Numbered from the stretch's first letter, positions 51,236-60,802 are shown. The stretch: DNA of 64,000 bases from Pseudobdellovibrionaceae bacterium (GCA_023898385.1 CP060220.1:124001-188000); one strand, 5' to 3'. Notes: generated by a model from the sequence alone, not told the origin. Program-made: numbers and translations.

Positions 51236-51691
51236 CTATAGCTCAGCGCCGACAGCTTCGATTTCATAGAGTGTAACCGGGCCAGTGACGGATTTGGGGT
51301 CAAAGGGTTGGCCTTTGTCTTTAGCCAAATGACGAAAATATCGGATGGATTTTTTGTGGCTGAGCTGCTTGGCTACCAGTTTGCCCTCCACGACTCCCAT
51401 TTTACCTTTGGCTTCGGTGGGAAACTGAATCACGCCTTCTTCAACTTGCACCCGTACTTTTTGGCCAGTGGCAGTATCTTCAAGCTCCATCCAGCAGCCG
51501 GTCATGGGGCACACATCGGTGATCTTGCCCTTCACTCTGACATAGGTGCCAGAAAGGCTTTTGCCGTTTTTTGCGAGATCAGTGATGTTGTGTGTGGGTT
51601 CACCTTGAACACCTTTGCCGTAGCTGGTTGCAAAGCTAAATGGAGAAAAAAGACAAAGGCTCAACAAAATGGCCGTAAAAATCTGAAACAT
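51236..51691 (-). CDS. DUF4920-like exported OB-fold protein
   Basis: Encodes 151 residues from the ATG at 51691 (GGAG seven bases upstream). A signal peptide (IFTAILLSLCLFSPFSFA) precedes a small beta-barrel domain with the signature GKITDVCPMTGCWMELED; this Cys-containing block followed by VRVQVEEGVIQFP fits DUF4920. The two Cys may bind metal or form a disulphide. Function unknown, envelope location likely. Confidence 0.8.
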   Translation of the reverse strand: MFQIFTAILLSLCLFSPFSFATSYGKGVQGEPTHNITDLAKNGKSLSGTYVRVKGKITDVCPMTGCWMELEDTATGQKVRVQVEEGVIQFPTEAKGKMGVVEGKLVAKQLSHKKSIRYFRHLAKDKGQPFDPKSVTGPVTLYEIEAVGAEL

Positions 51692-51813
51692 TGAAGTGCT
51701 CCTTGAATTGTTTCTTACTCTAATCATGCCCCTAGCTTAGGTCAAACCCTGGTTGACCGAGGGTGGTCGCCCGTTTAGTCTTGGGTATTTACTATTCAAC
51801 AAGGAGATCCTTA

Positions 51814-52542
51814 ATGCGGTTGGCCAGAATAAAGGCAGTTGTGATTGTAGGGCTGGGTGCTGTCCTGGCCACAAGCGGTTGCGACAAAAAGAAGTCCGTG
51901 GACATGAAAGATGACATGAATCGCGCAAGCTATGCTATCGGCGTGCAAACAGGCCGAATGCTTAAAATGCAAAAGATAGATATCAACACAGATGCCCTTT
52001 CTTTGGGAATCAACGATGTGCTGGAAGACAAAGAACTTAAACTCAACGACAACGAAGCTCGCGAAGCCATGCGCAAGTTGCGTGAAAAGGCCATGGCCGC
52101 TGCTGAAAGCCCTGAGGCGAAAAAGCAAAAAGAAGATAATTTAAAAAAGGGCGATGAGTTCTTAGCTGAAAACAAAAAGAAAGAAGGCGTGAAAGTCACT
52201 GAGTCTGGCTTACAGTATACGGTGGTCAAAGAAGGTGATGGCCCCATGCCCAAAGAAACCGACAACGTCGAAGTTCACTACCATGGCACATTAATCGACG
52301 GCAAAGTCTTTGACAGTTCTGTTGAGCGAGGTCAGCCAGCGAAGTTCCCAGTTAACGGTGTTATTCCTGGCTGGGTTGAGGCTTTGCAAAAAATGAAAGT
52401 GGGATCAAAGTGGAAGCTTTTTATTCCCGCAAAGTTAGCTTACGGCGAAAGAGAGATGGGCGATATTCCAGCTAACTCGGCATTGATTTTTGACGTGGAG
52501 CTACTCGGAATTAATGCTGGCGGCGATGGCCACGGCCATTAA
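51814..52542 (+). CDS. FKBP-type peptidyl-prolyl isomerase lipoprotein
   Basis: Encodes 242 residues from the ATG at 51814 (AAGGAG seven bases upstream). A lipobox (VLATSGC) makes it a lipoprotein. The N-terminal helical domain (SYAIGVQTGRMLKMQKID) matches the dimerisation domain of Mip/FkpA. The C-terminal FKBP domain contains VEVHYHGTLIDGKVFDSS, GVIPGWVEALQKMKVGSKW and FDVELLGI. It catalyses cis-trans prolyl isomerisation and assists folding in the periplasm. It ends in a His-containing GDGHGH tail. It overlaps the convergent hydrolase gene by four bases. Confidence 0.92.
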   Translation: MRLARIKAVVIVGLGAVLATSGCDKKKSVDMKDDMNRASYAIGVQTGRMLKMQKIDINTDALSLGINDVLEDKELKLNDNEAREAMRKLREKAMAAAESPEAKKQKEDNLKKGDEFLAENKKKEGVKVTESGLQYTVVKEGDGPMPKETDNVEVHYHGTLIDGKVFDSSVERGQPAKFPVNGVIPGWVEALQKMKVGSKWKLFIPAKLAYGEREMGDIPANSALIFDVELLGINAGGDGHGH

Positions 52543-53552
52543 TTTTGGTTTATTGTAAGCACAATGGGAAAGTGGTCGGAGGGCAGAGAATACTTTTCGG
52601 CCATACTTCTTGGGGGCGGGAGATCTTGCCCCCAAACATCTTTAAAGCGATAGACGCCACAGCCTGTGGCCACCACGCTCGCCAAAGCTTCCGGTGATAA
52701 GAAAAAATAATCCAGTTGTTGGGGGTTCGATTTGGCCTCAGGCGCCAGTTGAACTAGTGTTTGCCGTTCAGATTGTTTAACTCCAAGATGAGACCACAGT
52801 TCTGTAAGGTCAGTGAGGTTATGTAAGTCAGAGAATTCAGGTCCAGGGGTTTCAGGACCCGCCTGTCCGTTAAAGTCACCGGCCACCACAAAGGGACACT
52901 GAGGATGGAGAGCCCGCCTTTCATTGTAGATCTTTGCAAGAGCCGTGACCTCGGCGGAGCGCCGGAGGGTGCCACTGGGATCGATGCCGTCAGAGTCCAA
53001 TTTTGATTTTAAATGCACCAATAAAAAAATCAATTGAAGCTCTTCGCTATTGGGGGTGAGCATATGCAGCTCTGACACATCTCGAGAAAACTTGTGTGAA
53101 GGGGGAGGGGGATTAAGCAAAAGCTCATGGGGATAGTTAAAATCAATATCCCTCTCTCGATGGGTTTCGAGGCGAAATTCGAAAGGCAGTGTGCGCCTTG
53201 TTAAATACCCAATATCAATTCCGCGATCCGAGTTGCCTTCGGTGATATGGCGGTGAAAGGCGTCATGCAAAAAATACTTATTGAAATTATGAAGTGATTC
53301 TGGGCCTCCGACCTCGTTGAGCATTAAAATGTCAGGGTCTAAATCATGAATGATTTTAGCCAGGCTCCATAATTTTTTAAGCGGCTTGTTGGGATGCAGA
53401 GAAATAGACATCTTTTGCCACTGATCTTCGGACAATTGAGTCAAATCTTGCTGGCTATATTGGTCGAGATAGACAAAAAGATTTTCTAGGTTAAACTGGA
53501 CCACTCTTAGAGATTGGCTTTCGACATCCCCCATAGAGTTCACTATGACCAT
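52539..53552 (-). CDS. Endonuclease/exonuclease/phosphatase family protein
   Basis: Encodes 337 residues with the EEP fold: VVQFNLENLFVY (Asn), DPDILMLNEVGG (catalytic Glu), LLVHLKSKLDSDG (His/Lys), FVVAGDFNGQAG (GDFN) and LPSDHFPIVLTI (catalytic SDH). It has no signal peptide. Substrates in this family range from DNA to phospholipids and inositol phosphates and cannot be decided from sequence here. The ATG at 53552 lacks a clear RBS; an ATG at 53534 is the alternative. Confidence 0.85.
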   Translation of the reverse strand: MVIVNSMGDVESQSLRVVQFNLENLFVYLDQYSQQDLTQLSEDQWQKMSISLHPNKPLKKLWSLAKIIHDLDPDILMLNEVGGPESLHNFNKYFLHDAFHRHITEGNSDRGIDIGYLTRRTLPFEFRLETHRERDIDFNYPHELLLNPPPPSHKFSRDVSELHMLTPNSEELQLIFLLVHLKSKLDSDGIDPSGTLRRSAEVTALAKIYNERRALHPQCPFVVAGDFNGQAGPETPGPEFSDLHNLTDLTELWSHLGVKQSERQTLVQLAPEAKSNPQQLDYFFLSPEALASVVATGCGVYRFKDVWGQDLPPPRSMAEKYSLPSDHFPIVLTINQN

Positions 53553-53647
53553 GGCCAGGTGTTGTCGTCAATGAAAAGATAAATACAATGCCTCAGATAG
53601 TGGTGGGTATTGTTGCTTGAGCATTTCATTTTTGCAGGAGATGTATT

Positions 53648-55195
53648 ATGGCCAAAAAGAAATCCAAAAGAAAGTCCGAAAAAAAATCCGAAAAAAACAG
53701 TCATGTTCATTCGTTTCAGCATTTTGAAAATCCGTGGATTGGTTCGGCTAAAATTGAAAAAGTAAACGAGCTGCGATCAAATCCCACAATAGTTGTTCAG
53801 AGTAAAAAAATGCGGCTTCCGGTATGGGCCACGCAAGGTTTGCATCCATGGCAAATTGAAAAGCTAGATCAATCGACAGGTGTATCCGTTGAGATGGACG
53901 GGCCAAAAGGTAAAGTGGTGTTTGTTCGCCTGTGGGCCTATGACGAACCTGAATCTGATATGAAGGGGCTATTAGCCGCCTCGGATTATGCGTTGGCAAG
54001 AAATAGTGTCGGCGAGGCCATGAGAACTTTTTTGCTTTCTGGCGTAGAATCCATTCAAGTTCATTTACATGACCTCAATAAAGAACAACGCCTTGGTGCC
54101 CTGGTGGGGGCCGAAATGTCAGCCTACCGGTTTCGATCCTGGTATGAAGACAAACCGCTACCGTCGTTAATCTTCAGCGTGGGCCAGGGCCAATTGTCGA
54201 TAAAAGATTTGAAAGAGGCGGCCCACCTTGGCTCGGCCATCAATTTGGGGCGGCACGTGGTGAATGTGCCAGCCGACACCCTCACTCCAAAGACGTTTGT
54301 GGATCTTGTGCAAAGGTTGTTTAAACAGCAGAGTCAAATGCAGGTAGAAGTATGGGACACTCAAAAACTAGAGCAAGAAAATATGGGCCTCTTGTTAGGA
54401 GTGGGAAAGGGCGCAGCCACAGGTCCCTACATGGTTCGTCTTAAGTATCGCCCAAGAGGAGCCCAAAAGAAAAAGCTTGTGGCCTTTGTGGGAAAGGGCA
54501 TCACCTTTGATACCGGAGGTCTTAACATAAAGCCCGCCCACGGCATGCGAATTATGAAAAAAGACATGGGCGGTTCGGCGGCTGTTCTGGGGTTGGCATT
54601 TTGGGCTGTGCATTCCGGCCTGAAGCGGAACTGCGATTTTTATTTAGCATTGGCTGAAAACGCCGTATCGAGAGATGCCATGCGGCCCAGCGATATTCTG
54701 ACTTCAAGACTTGGAAAAACAGTTGAGATACACAATACAGATGCCGAAGGACGATTGGCCGTGGCCGATGTTCTCAATGTGGCGGTCACGCAAAAAGGCA
54801 ACGATGAGCCCGATACAGTGATTGATGTTTGCACTCTGACAGGCGCCATAAAATATGGTTTAGGCTCAGAGTTGGGAGGGCTATTTGCCAACAACGATGC
54901 TTTAGGCGAGAAAATTCTAAAGGGGGCTCATCAAAGGGGTGATTTGCTTTGGCGCATGCCTCTATACCAGTACATGCGACCTCGAATGAACTCTGTAGTG
55001 GCCGATTTACTAAATTCAACCGATGGGTTTGGTGGTGCGGTCACGGCATCTTTGTTTTTACAGACTTTCGTAGGCAATAAAAAATGGGCGCATCTGGATA
55101 TCTATGCGTGGTCTGATTATGCCACAGGCGCTATCTCAGAGCCTGGAGCCACGGGTCAAGCCATTCAAGCGTTAAGCCACTTTTTAAATCAGTAG
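53648..55195 (+). CDS. Leucyl aminopeptidase (M17)
   Basis: Encodes 515 residues. An N-terminal Lys/Ser-rich tail of about 20 residues precedes the macro-like domain, and the C-terminal catalytic domain has GKGITFDTGGLNIKP, MKKDMGGSAAVLG and the signature NTDAEGRLAVADVL, with the two-metal ligands (Lys, Asp, Asp, Asp, Glu) in place. It removes N-terminal amino acids from peptides in the cytoplasm. Related enzymes also bind DNA (PepA), but the signature alone does not show that. RBS CAGGAG. Confidence 0.93.
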   Translation: MAKKKSKRKSEKKSEKNSHVHSFQHFENPWIGSAKIEKVNELRSNPTIVVQSKKMRLPVWATQGLHPWQIEKLDQSTGVSVEMDGPKGKVVFVRLWAYDEPESDMKGLLAASDYALARNSVGEAMRTFLLSGVESIQVHLHDLNKEQRLGALVGAEMSAYRFRSWYEDKPLPSLIFSVGQGQLSIKDLKEAAHLGSAINLGRHVVNVPADTLTPKTFVDLVQRLFKQQSQMQVEVWDTQKLEQENMGLLLGVGKGAATGPYMVRLKYRPRGAQKKKLVAFVGKGITFDTGGLNIKPAHGMRIMKKDMGGSAAVLGLAFWAVHSGLKRNCDFYLALAENAVSRDAMRPSDILTSRLGKTVEIHNTDAEGRLAVADVLNVAVTQKGNDEPDTVIDVCTLTGAIKYGLGSELGGLFANNDALGEKILKGAHQRGDLLWRMPLYQYMRPRMNSVVADLLNSTDGFGGAVTASLFLQTFVGNKKWAHLDIYAWSDYATGAISEPGATGQAIQALSHFLNQ

Positions 55196-55202
55196 GCACG
55201 GT

Positions 55203-56024
55203 ATGTTCTCGCAGCGCACTTTAGATCGGTGGTCGTTTTTTTTAGATGTTTTTTTGGTTTTGGCAGGTCTTTTGACTTTTGTAGTTTGGTTTTGGGGTAA
55301 GGGTTTTTTTTACTCAGAAACTTCGCCGGTGATGTCGCCATTTACATCGCTGTCACTAATGTTAATGGCCGCCAGTCGTTTTGCCGAAAAAGTTGTAGAA
55401 ACTTGGTCAAAGCCCATGACGTTGGCCATATTGGGAATCGTCGCCTGTGGTAATATTTCTTCTATCGCCATGTTAATGGCAGTACCTAGGCTATTTCTAC
55501 AAGCCATGCCCGGCGTTGTCCCCACTAGTATAATGACCTCCATTGGCCTGGTGCTTTTTTGTTTTTATGAAATTTTAGTGATCATTCGGCCCACTCCGAA
55601 ATCTGCATTTATTATGGATGACGTGCTCTTGCATTTGGCCCTCTTTCCGGGAGGATTGAGCTTGCTCGGGCATGTCTTGGATATTCCGACCTACAAAAGT
55701 TCTTTTGTAGATCCCCGCGCAGGTATCGGCCCCATGGAGATGTTGTTTATGGGAACTTATGCCGTCGTGGCAGTGATTTCGAATCAGCATTTGTTTTTGT
55801 GGAGATTTCTAGTGGAGTCGTTTCGTAATCGCGTGACTTTTGTTCTCTTGTTTTTAAACCAGTACATTGCGCCTATCATAGTAGGATTGTGGGTGGTGGA
55901 TGTGGCGCAAAGCCCCAGGACCCCAGGTATAGAATTTTTTGTGATGTTGGCCGGAGTTCTTGCCACCCTGATATTTTTGTTTATTCAGGCTTACACGAGA
56001 AGCGATAAATTGAAAAAAGCGTAA
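55203..56024 (+). CDS. Polytopic inner-membrane protein, unknown function
   Basis: Encodes 273 residues beginning seven bases after the aminopeptidase stop, so it is likely in the same operon. About seven membrane helices are visible (FFLDVFLVLAGLLTFVVWF; MTLAILGIVACGNISSIAML; FFVMLAGVLATLIFLFIQ). Few charged residues lie inside the helices. No transporter signature was recognised. Confidence 0.7.
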   Translation: MFSQRTLDRWSFFLDVFLVLAGLLTFVVWFWGKGFFYSETSPVMSPFTSLSLMLMAASRFAEKVVETWSKPMTLAILGIVACGNISSIAMLMAVPRLFLQAMPGVVPTSIMTSIGLVLFCFYEILVIIRPTPKSAFIMDDVLLHLALFPGGLSLLGHVLDIPTYKSSFVDPRAGIGPMEMLFMGTYAVVAVISNQHLFLWRFLVESFRNRVTFVLLFLNQYIAPIIVGLWVVDVAQSPRTPGIEFFVMLAGVLATLIFLFIQAYTRSDKLKKA

Positions 56025-56043
56025 GGCCGTTCATTAAAATAAA

Positions 56044-56064
56044 GGGGAGGCCTAGGTCCTCCCC
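56044..56064. terminator. Hairpin between convergent genes
   Basis: A seven-bp perfect stem GGGGAGG / CCTCCCC with loop CCTAGGT lies between the ends of the genes at 56024 and 56098. There is no T-run, so its strength as a terminator is uncertain. Confidence 0.4.
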
Positions 56065-56097
56065 CGTATTCTGCTAAATTGATATTGAATGATGCGA

Positions 56098-56856
56098 TCA
56101 CTTAGGTATGCACAGTGTGGCGCCGGTATCTACACCGCAACCTGTCCATGAAGTGCTTTTGCAGCTTCTGTTTTCGGGAGTCTTCCAGTGCCCCGATTGA
56201 ATGCAGGTTTTCCAAAGGTAGCTTGACGAGTCAGAGGCCTGGGCTTTTCCTTCTGTGAGAATGGCCTCAACCATTGATTGAGTGTCATCGACATATTGAT
56301 CAAGATTTTCTGACATCGCGGTGAGACCTTCATCGCTGATCATTTCAAGTTTGCCCATAGCCATAAGGTCAAAAGAGTTGAGCCCCAGTTCTTTGAGGGC
56401 CTTCGGGTCACCATCATGACTTCGTTCAAGCGCACTTAAAACTTTTTCGGCCCCTTCATAGCTAAGTTTGTAGGCTTCAGCCCACTGTTCCACCAAAGGT
56501 GAGACTTCGGAAACAGCATCGCTTTTGGCATACATCGACATGGAGTAAAATCCAGTGCAATTGCGGCGCTCCACTGTGCGACAATCTCTTTTATTGTTCC
56601 CCCATCGATCCCGGTAGGAGGTGCATTTGCGTTCATAACTAGGTCGACATTGTCGATCCCGTTTCGGGGGGCGACGATAGTGATCGCGATCTCTGTGGTT
56701 ATTATCGGTGGCTTTGTCGATGGCAATAATTCCGGCGCCGATCCCTATAAGGCCAGCGCCAACGGCCACATCGCGTTCGTCACAGGCTGTGAGTCCAAGT
56801 GTCATACTTGAGGCCAATGTCATACTGAGTAGAGCTTTGCTAATGGATTGATTCAT
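56098..56856 (-). CDS. Lipoprotein with Cys- and Arg-rich segment, unknown function
   Basis: Encodes 252 residues from the ATG at 56856 (MNQSISKALLSMTLA), chosen because AAGGGGGA precedes it; the frame stays open 142 codons further upstream but that part is not convincing. The lipobox is LGLTAC. A Gly/Ile-rich stretch (VGAGLIGIGAGIIAI) is followed by a basic Cys-rich region (RDRQCRPSYERKCTSYRDRW), then a helical domain and a Cys-containing C-terminus (GCGVDTGATLCIPK). Function unknown. Confidence 0.7.
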   Translation of the reverse strand: MNQSISKALLSMTLASSMTLGLTACDERDVAVGAGLIGIGAGIIAIDKATDNNHRDRDHYRRPPKRDRQCRPSYERKCTSYRDRWGNNKRDCRTVERRNCTGFYSMSMYAKSDAVSEVSPLVEQWAEAYKLSYEGAEKVLSALERSHDGDPKALKELGLNSFDLMAMGKLEMISDEGLTAMSENLDQYVDDTQSMVEAILTEGKAQASDSSSYLWKTCIQSGHWKTPENRSCKSTSWTGCGVDTGATLCIPK

Positions 56857-57391
56857 GAGGTTCCCCCTTAAAAATGTTGTTTGATCCCCCTTGGGGGTGT
56901 CAAAGAGCACTAGCACAGCAAGATTTAGCAAAAGCAGTGCCAGGGTAACTGGTGTCAAAAAGGCTTGCGAAAATGTCGTCAAGGAGCCACCAAGCCAGAG
57001 GCGTTGTGTTCGCATCAAAAAAGGGGCTCGAAAGGTCACCAGGGCTTGTGAATCTGTCATGATCTTAAAAAGCCTTCGAGTGGTTCTTGCTGTCTTTCTG
57101 AATGCCACAAGAAATAGATTTTCATGGATAAAGAGCCCGAAACTTGAGAGCGGCTGAAGCTGGAATCGATCCGACCCCATCCAATAAAATAGATCAGCTG
57201 GTGGCCCGTTGAGGCGTTGTATCGAAAAGTGCTTAGTCCGCCGAGCGAGGTGTTCCTGCAAAAACCCATTTGATGAAATCACATTGGATTCTATTACGGA
57301 GGCATTGTTTCATCCCATGAGTTGTTGTATCGAGTGTCATCAAATCGGACCATGGTTCATTAAAAGTTAGGCGTTGCGAGGATAGTCCAAT
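56857..57391. other. Intergenic region, divergent lipoprotein and acylphosphatase genes
   Basis: 535 bases. On the minus strand a frame continuous with the lipoprotein gene contains a hydrophobic stretch but no good start. A short palindrome (CCCCCTTGGGGG, 56892-56903) is present. No RNA gene or clear promoter was recognised. Confidence 0.4.
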
Positions 57392-57709
57392 ATGACCAAA
57401 AACAACTATCACATACTAGTTACCGGTCGCGTACAGGGTGTGGGATTTCGATTTTTCACGCACAAACAAGCCGAGAATTTGCACATCGTCGGTTGGGTGA
57501 GAAATCTCTCTGACGGGCGAGTGGAGGTATTGGCCACGTGTTCGGAATCGGTATTCTCACAGTTCAAAATGAAAATCAAAGAGGGACCACCTCGTTCTGT
57601 AGTAGAAAGCTGTGAGATCAAGAAAGTGGCAGGGGTGGATACGCATTCTGATTTCCAAATTTTGGAATCCTCTAATGAGCCGCTCATGTTTTCAAAAGAG
57701 GACCTCTGA
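57392..57709 (+). CDS. acyP: Acylphosphatase
   Basis: Encodes 105 residues. The signature VTGRVQGVGFRFFTHKQAE contains the catalytic Arg, and GWVRNLSDGRVEV contains the catalytic Asn. It hydrolyses carboxyl-phosphate bonds such as acetyl-phosphate-type compounds. The protein is somewhat longer than the usual 90-98 residues because of a C-terminal extension (LESSNEPLMFSKEDL). Confidence 0.93.
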   Translation: MTKNNYHILVTGRVQGVGFRFFTHKQAENLHIVGWVRNLSDGRVEVLATCSESVFSQFKMKIKEGPPRSVVESCEIKKVAGVDTHSDFQILESSNEPLMFSKEDL

Positions 57710-57862
57710 TTGCAGTGACAACGGTCTTTAGGGAGTTTTTTGGTTGCAATGGCCGCTGCCTTTGGCGGGCATGGCCCATTTTCTTTATTGACCTCCAGTT
57801 GCAGCGCATCTTTTTTATTTAAGGCATATTCAAAGAACTGGGGTTTTGATAGCATCAAAATC

Positions 57863-58249
57863 ATGAGTGAAAGTTGTAACCTTGACGGAATAAACGTTCT
57901 TATTGCGGAAGACTCGCCTGAAACCCTATTGGTTTTAAAAAAAGCATTGGAAACCCGGGGCGCCACGGTAAACTCTGCAGAAGATGGCCAATTAGCTCTG
58001 GTGCGAGGGCTGACGGCCCAAGTGGATGTAATGATTATGGACATTCAGTTGCCTCGCCTCAGTGGGCTCGATGTGGTCACTCGACTCCGAAAAGAAGGTG
58101 TAAACACACCAATCATTGCCCTCACCGGCCACGAAGAGGTGGAACATCGAAACAAATGCCTAGATGCCGGTTGCAACGAGTATTTCATAAAGCCCGTAGA
58201 CACCAATCATCTCTGCCGCCGGATCAAGGCCCTTGCGGCGGTTGAGTAG
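57863..58249 (+). CDS. Single-domain response regulator
   Basis: Encodes 128 residues from the ATG at 57863. It is a stand-alone receiver domain: acidic pair in NVLIAEDSPET, phosphoacceptor Asp in MIMDIQLPRLSG, Thr in IIALTGHEE, and Lys in YFIKPVDT. All residues required for phosphorylation are present, unlike the receiver at 44915. No output domain, so it works through protein contacts, like CheY or Spo0F. No histidine kinase gene is nearby. Confidence 0.88.
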   Translation: MSESCNLDGINVLIAEDSPETLLVLKKALETRGATVNSAEDGQLALVRGLTAQVDVMIMDIQLPRLSGLDVVTRLRKEGVNTPIIALTGHEEVEHRNKCLDAGCNEYFIKPVDTNHLCRRIKALAAVE

Positions 58250-58436
58250 GTATCCACTCCAAACAATATAGCGTCTGGTTTTAAATGACGCCCGCTTCTT
58301 TAAGGCCACATGCCCCCTGTTCAAAATCTAATCAAAATTGTCTAAACTTTCGACGCGGAGGCCTCAGTCTCTAACACAAGGGGCCTTCATGTGGCGCCGG
58401 GATTGCACGGATATTCAATTAAACCGGGGGGCTCAA

Positions 58437-58889
58437 ATGAGAATATTACTGGCTTTTATCGCAATAGGTTCTATTACAATTTTCTTTCAAAACTGTAGTG
58501 AAGTTCAATTTCTAGAAACAGGCGAAGTGGTTTCTGAAAAAGCGGGTGACCATATCCCCCTTCCAGATGTAGTGGATGAAGAGGGTCATATTAACCCTGA
58601 TTTAGGCGACCAAGTGGAAAAACACAGCCAGGCCTGTGGCAATAACGGGGACAAAGTAGAAATCTGCCATATTCCATCGGGCAACCCAGATGCTCGCCAC
58701 ACTCTTTGTATTAGTCAATCGGCCCTTTCAGCTCACTTACATCGCCATGGGGCTAACGGAGAATTTGATCACCTCGGAGCCTGTGACAGCGACGATGATT
58801 CCCAGCAAGCCTCGGACCCAAAGAAAAAAGACGGGTCTTGTGATGACAAAGACAAAGATGGCGATCAGGGCGTTGATCCCGTCGCTTAA
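58437..58889 (+). CDS. FQNC-type lipoprotein with Cys/His motif
   Basis: Encodes 150 residues from the ATG at 58437 (MRILLAFIAIGSITIFFQNC). The FQNC lipobox is atypical but common in Bdellovibrionota lipoproteins. The central segment KVEICHIPSGNPDARHTLCI, then SQSALSAHLHRHG and HLGAC, resembles a short Cys/His module that occurs in many exported bacterial proteins (ICHIPPGNP...HTI...S..A..AHL.HGD). The C-terminus is a highly acidic Asp/Lys tail (DDKDKDGDQGVDP), which may bind Ca2+. Confidence 0.75.
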   Translation: MRILLAFIAIGSITIFFQNCSEVQFLETGEVVSEKAGDHIPLPDVVDEEGHINPDLGDQVEKHSQACGNNGDKVEICHIPSGNPDARHTLCISQSALSAHLHRHGANGEFDHLGACDSDDDSQQASDPKKKDGSCDDKDKDGDQGVDPVA

Positions 58890-59255
58890 TTGGAATCAAA
58901 AAAATTATTGGTGCCCCAGGCGGAATCGCCTTGGGCCCACTTGTTGATCCACCTGAATGTCGAATTTTTAAATAAGCAAAAGAATACACAAAGTTATTGC
59001 GGACCCTCAGCTGGGATTGCCCCCAGAGAATCGGCCTTTGCCCGGTCTTTTAATCGTCCGGACGGCGGACGAAATGGCCTGAAAGCCCCATTTTAAGTAG
59101 ATTTTTCCTATTGATCTATGGTGACGCATGGCGTATGGTGCCGGGGAGTGTTTTGGCCCAACGCCTCTATTTCAAGCGTTCGTTTGATTTAGGTTTGAGC
59201 TTTCAAGGTTTTGGGGTAGTGGGTAAAAGTCTAAAAATTACAAACAGGAGGCGCC
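58890..59255. other. Intergenic region before an outer-membrane protein gene
   Basis: 366 bases without a convincing gene. An imperfect hairpin (CCCCAGGCG / CGCCTTGGG, about 58914-58936) occurs shortly after the lipoprotein gene and lacks a T-run. No promoter was identified with confidence. Confidence 0.4.
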
Positions 59256-60221
59256 ATGTTGGCTTCTAAACGACTAGTGACAATTTTTTCTCTGATCAGC
59301 GTCGGATTTGCATCCCCCCTATGGGCGGCAACCGAAGAATCTTCCGCATCAGAGTCCAAAGTGAAAATCGAAGATGTAAAAAAAGAAAAAAACGATATTG
59401 ATAGCGAGATCACAAACGCTCGTATGCGTGCGGAAAGTGGTTCAAAAGATAAGTTGAGTGTAAGCACGTCCTTAGGTTTTTCCATGGGATCTGTGGAAGA
59501 TCCATTTGGTGCCACTCGGCCTGATATTTACGGGAATCCTGAGAATGATGAGAGACCAGAAATTGGCGGAGACCTAGGCGTTCGTTATCGTTTCAATAAG
59601 AACGACAGTATGACTGTGGGAGTGGGCTTTGGAATCCTAACGCCGCTACAAGGTGACATCGACGGCGATCCGAATAAAAGCCAAGCGCAGTTGAGCAATC
59701 CTAATATCGGTTATTCCAGAGTTTACAAGTTAGGTGAGTTTCAGACCGTATCTTCTGCCGACTTGACCATAGCGACGACCCAAAAATGGAAAGAAAACAA
59801 GATGGCTGCTGGTACATCACTGGGCCAGAACATGCTGACGACGTTTGCTGACAACAAGTTAACGCTGGGTACGTCAGTAGATTTTACCTACTATTTTTAC
59901 GAGGACGGCGTGCAGGCTCCCACAGCTAAAGGTGTGGATAACAGAAGTGCCTATAGAATGGGCATCTATCCTTATGCGGAATATGCATTCACTGATAAGT
60001 ACTCTTTGCGTACCGTTTTTGGCTACATGAACTTTCGCCATAAACGAGGTCGTACAGACAAATCGCTATTAAACATGGACAAAACACCGAGCTATCAATC
60101 GATCGGTTTGGGAATGGCAGTGACTCGAGACGTTTACCTTTATCCTAACGTTCAATTCTTGCCAGAAGATTTGGCTACAGACAAAACCAACGTAGCGATC
60201 TCTGCAACCATCAACCTGTAA
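59256..60221 (+). CDS. Outer-membrane beta-barrel protein
   Basis: Encodes 321 residues with an AGGAGG ribosome binding site. A Sec signal (LVTIFSLISVGFASPLWA) is followed by a charged helical stretch (KIEDVKKEKNDIDSEITNAR), which could form a periplasmic coiled coil, and then a barrel (LSVSTSLGFSMGSV, IGGDLGVRYRFN, SMTVGVGFGILTP ... VAISATINL). The final strand ends in Leu at the C-terminus. No specific porin family was recognised. Confidence 0.78.
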   Translation: MLASKRLVTIFSLISVGFASPLWAATEESSASESKVKIEDVKKEKNDIDSEITNARMRAESGSKDKLSVSTSLGFSMGSVEDPFGATRPDIYGNPENDERPEIGGDLGVRYRFNKNDSMTVGVGFGILTPLQGDIDGDPNKSQAQLSNPNIGYSRVYKLGEFQTVSSADLTIATTQKWKENKMAAGTSLGQNMLTTFADNKLTLGTSVDFTYYFYEDGVQAPTAKGVDNRSAYRMGIYPYAEYAFTDKYSLRTVFGYMNFRHKRGRTDKSLLNMDKTPSYQSIGLGMAVTRDVYLYPNVQFLPEDLATDKTNVAISATINL

Positions 60222-60242
60222 TTTCGGTTAACAAGGTGATGC

Positions 60243-60274
60243 AAAAAAAGGAAGCCATGCGGCTTCCTTTTTTT
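60243..60274 (+). terminator. Terminator after the outer-membrane protein gene
   Basis: A stem AAAAAGGAAGCC / GGCTTCCTTTTT with loop ATGC followed by T residues is about 20 bases after the stop at 60221. It is a strong Rho-independent terminator, and being A-run-flanked it could also act in the reverse direction. Confidence 0.9.
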
Positions 60275-60298
60275 ATTTGGGGGCGGTAGCCTTTTTGA

Positions 60299-60802
60299 AT
60301 GCCTCCATTTTTTCGTTTATCCTTACTTTTTGTGATTCTGTGTTTTGGGTTGCATAGCCAGGCCAGTTTTGAGCTGGGTGTGGGTACAACCTCGGTGACA
60401 AGTGGGCGGTTGGTGCCTTCATTGGCTGTGGCCAACTATGGGGCCAGCTGGGGGGTGTCGGGTTTTGCCACGGGAGTTCAAACGGCGACCTATTATCAAT
60501 CAGCTTATGGGCTTAACATTTTAAGTATTTGGTCTTCGGGAGATTTTTTTGGGGGGCCAGTTCAAAGTGGCTTTGGGCTGGGTCTCTACTATGCTGTGTC
60601 GGCCTATCAGGACTCGCTTTCTAGTACTGAGGAAACGGCCGCCGATTTCACCTTGGGGCCAGCATTTCGTGTGCAGTGGCTTTTTCTAGACCCCTTGTAT
60701 TTTAATCTTGAGGCCACATTTGGTCTTCGCTCTCCAACGGCAATATTGCAGCTGAGCGCACAAGACGTTGTGAGCTTTGCTCTGGGCTGGAGGTTGTGGT
60801 GA
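60299..60802 (+). CDS. Small outer-membrane beta-barrel protein
   Basis: Encodes 167 residues with a signal peptide (LSLLFVILCFGLHSQAS). The rest is Gly/Ala/aromatic-rich with alternating hydrophobic residues (FELGVGTTSVTSGRLVPSLA, SGFGLGLYYAVSAYQD) and ends in Trp-Arg-Leu-Trp, consistent with an eight-strand barrel. Its stop overlaps the next start by one base (TGATG), so the pair is translationally coupled. Confidence 0.7.
   Translation: MPPFFRLSLLFVILCFGLHSQASFELGVGTTSVTSGRLVPSLAVANYGASWGVSGFATGVQTATYYQSAYGLNILSIWSSGDFFGGPVQSGFGLGLYYAVSAYQDSLSSTEETAADFTLGPAFRVQWLFLDPLYFNLEATFGLRSPTAILQLSAQDVVSFALGWRLW

Noticed and set aside
56891..57157. 88-codon plus-strand frame upstream of acyP
   Set aside because: Basic, low-complexity translation without RBS or domain; likely noncoding.
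58890..59096. 68-codon frame after the FQNC lipoprotein gene
   Set aside because: No RBS, no known features, and starts directly at the previous stop.
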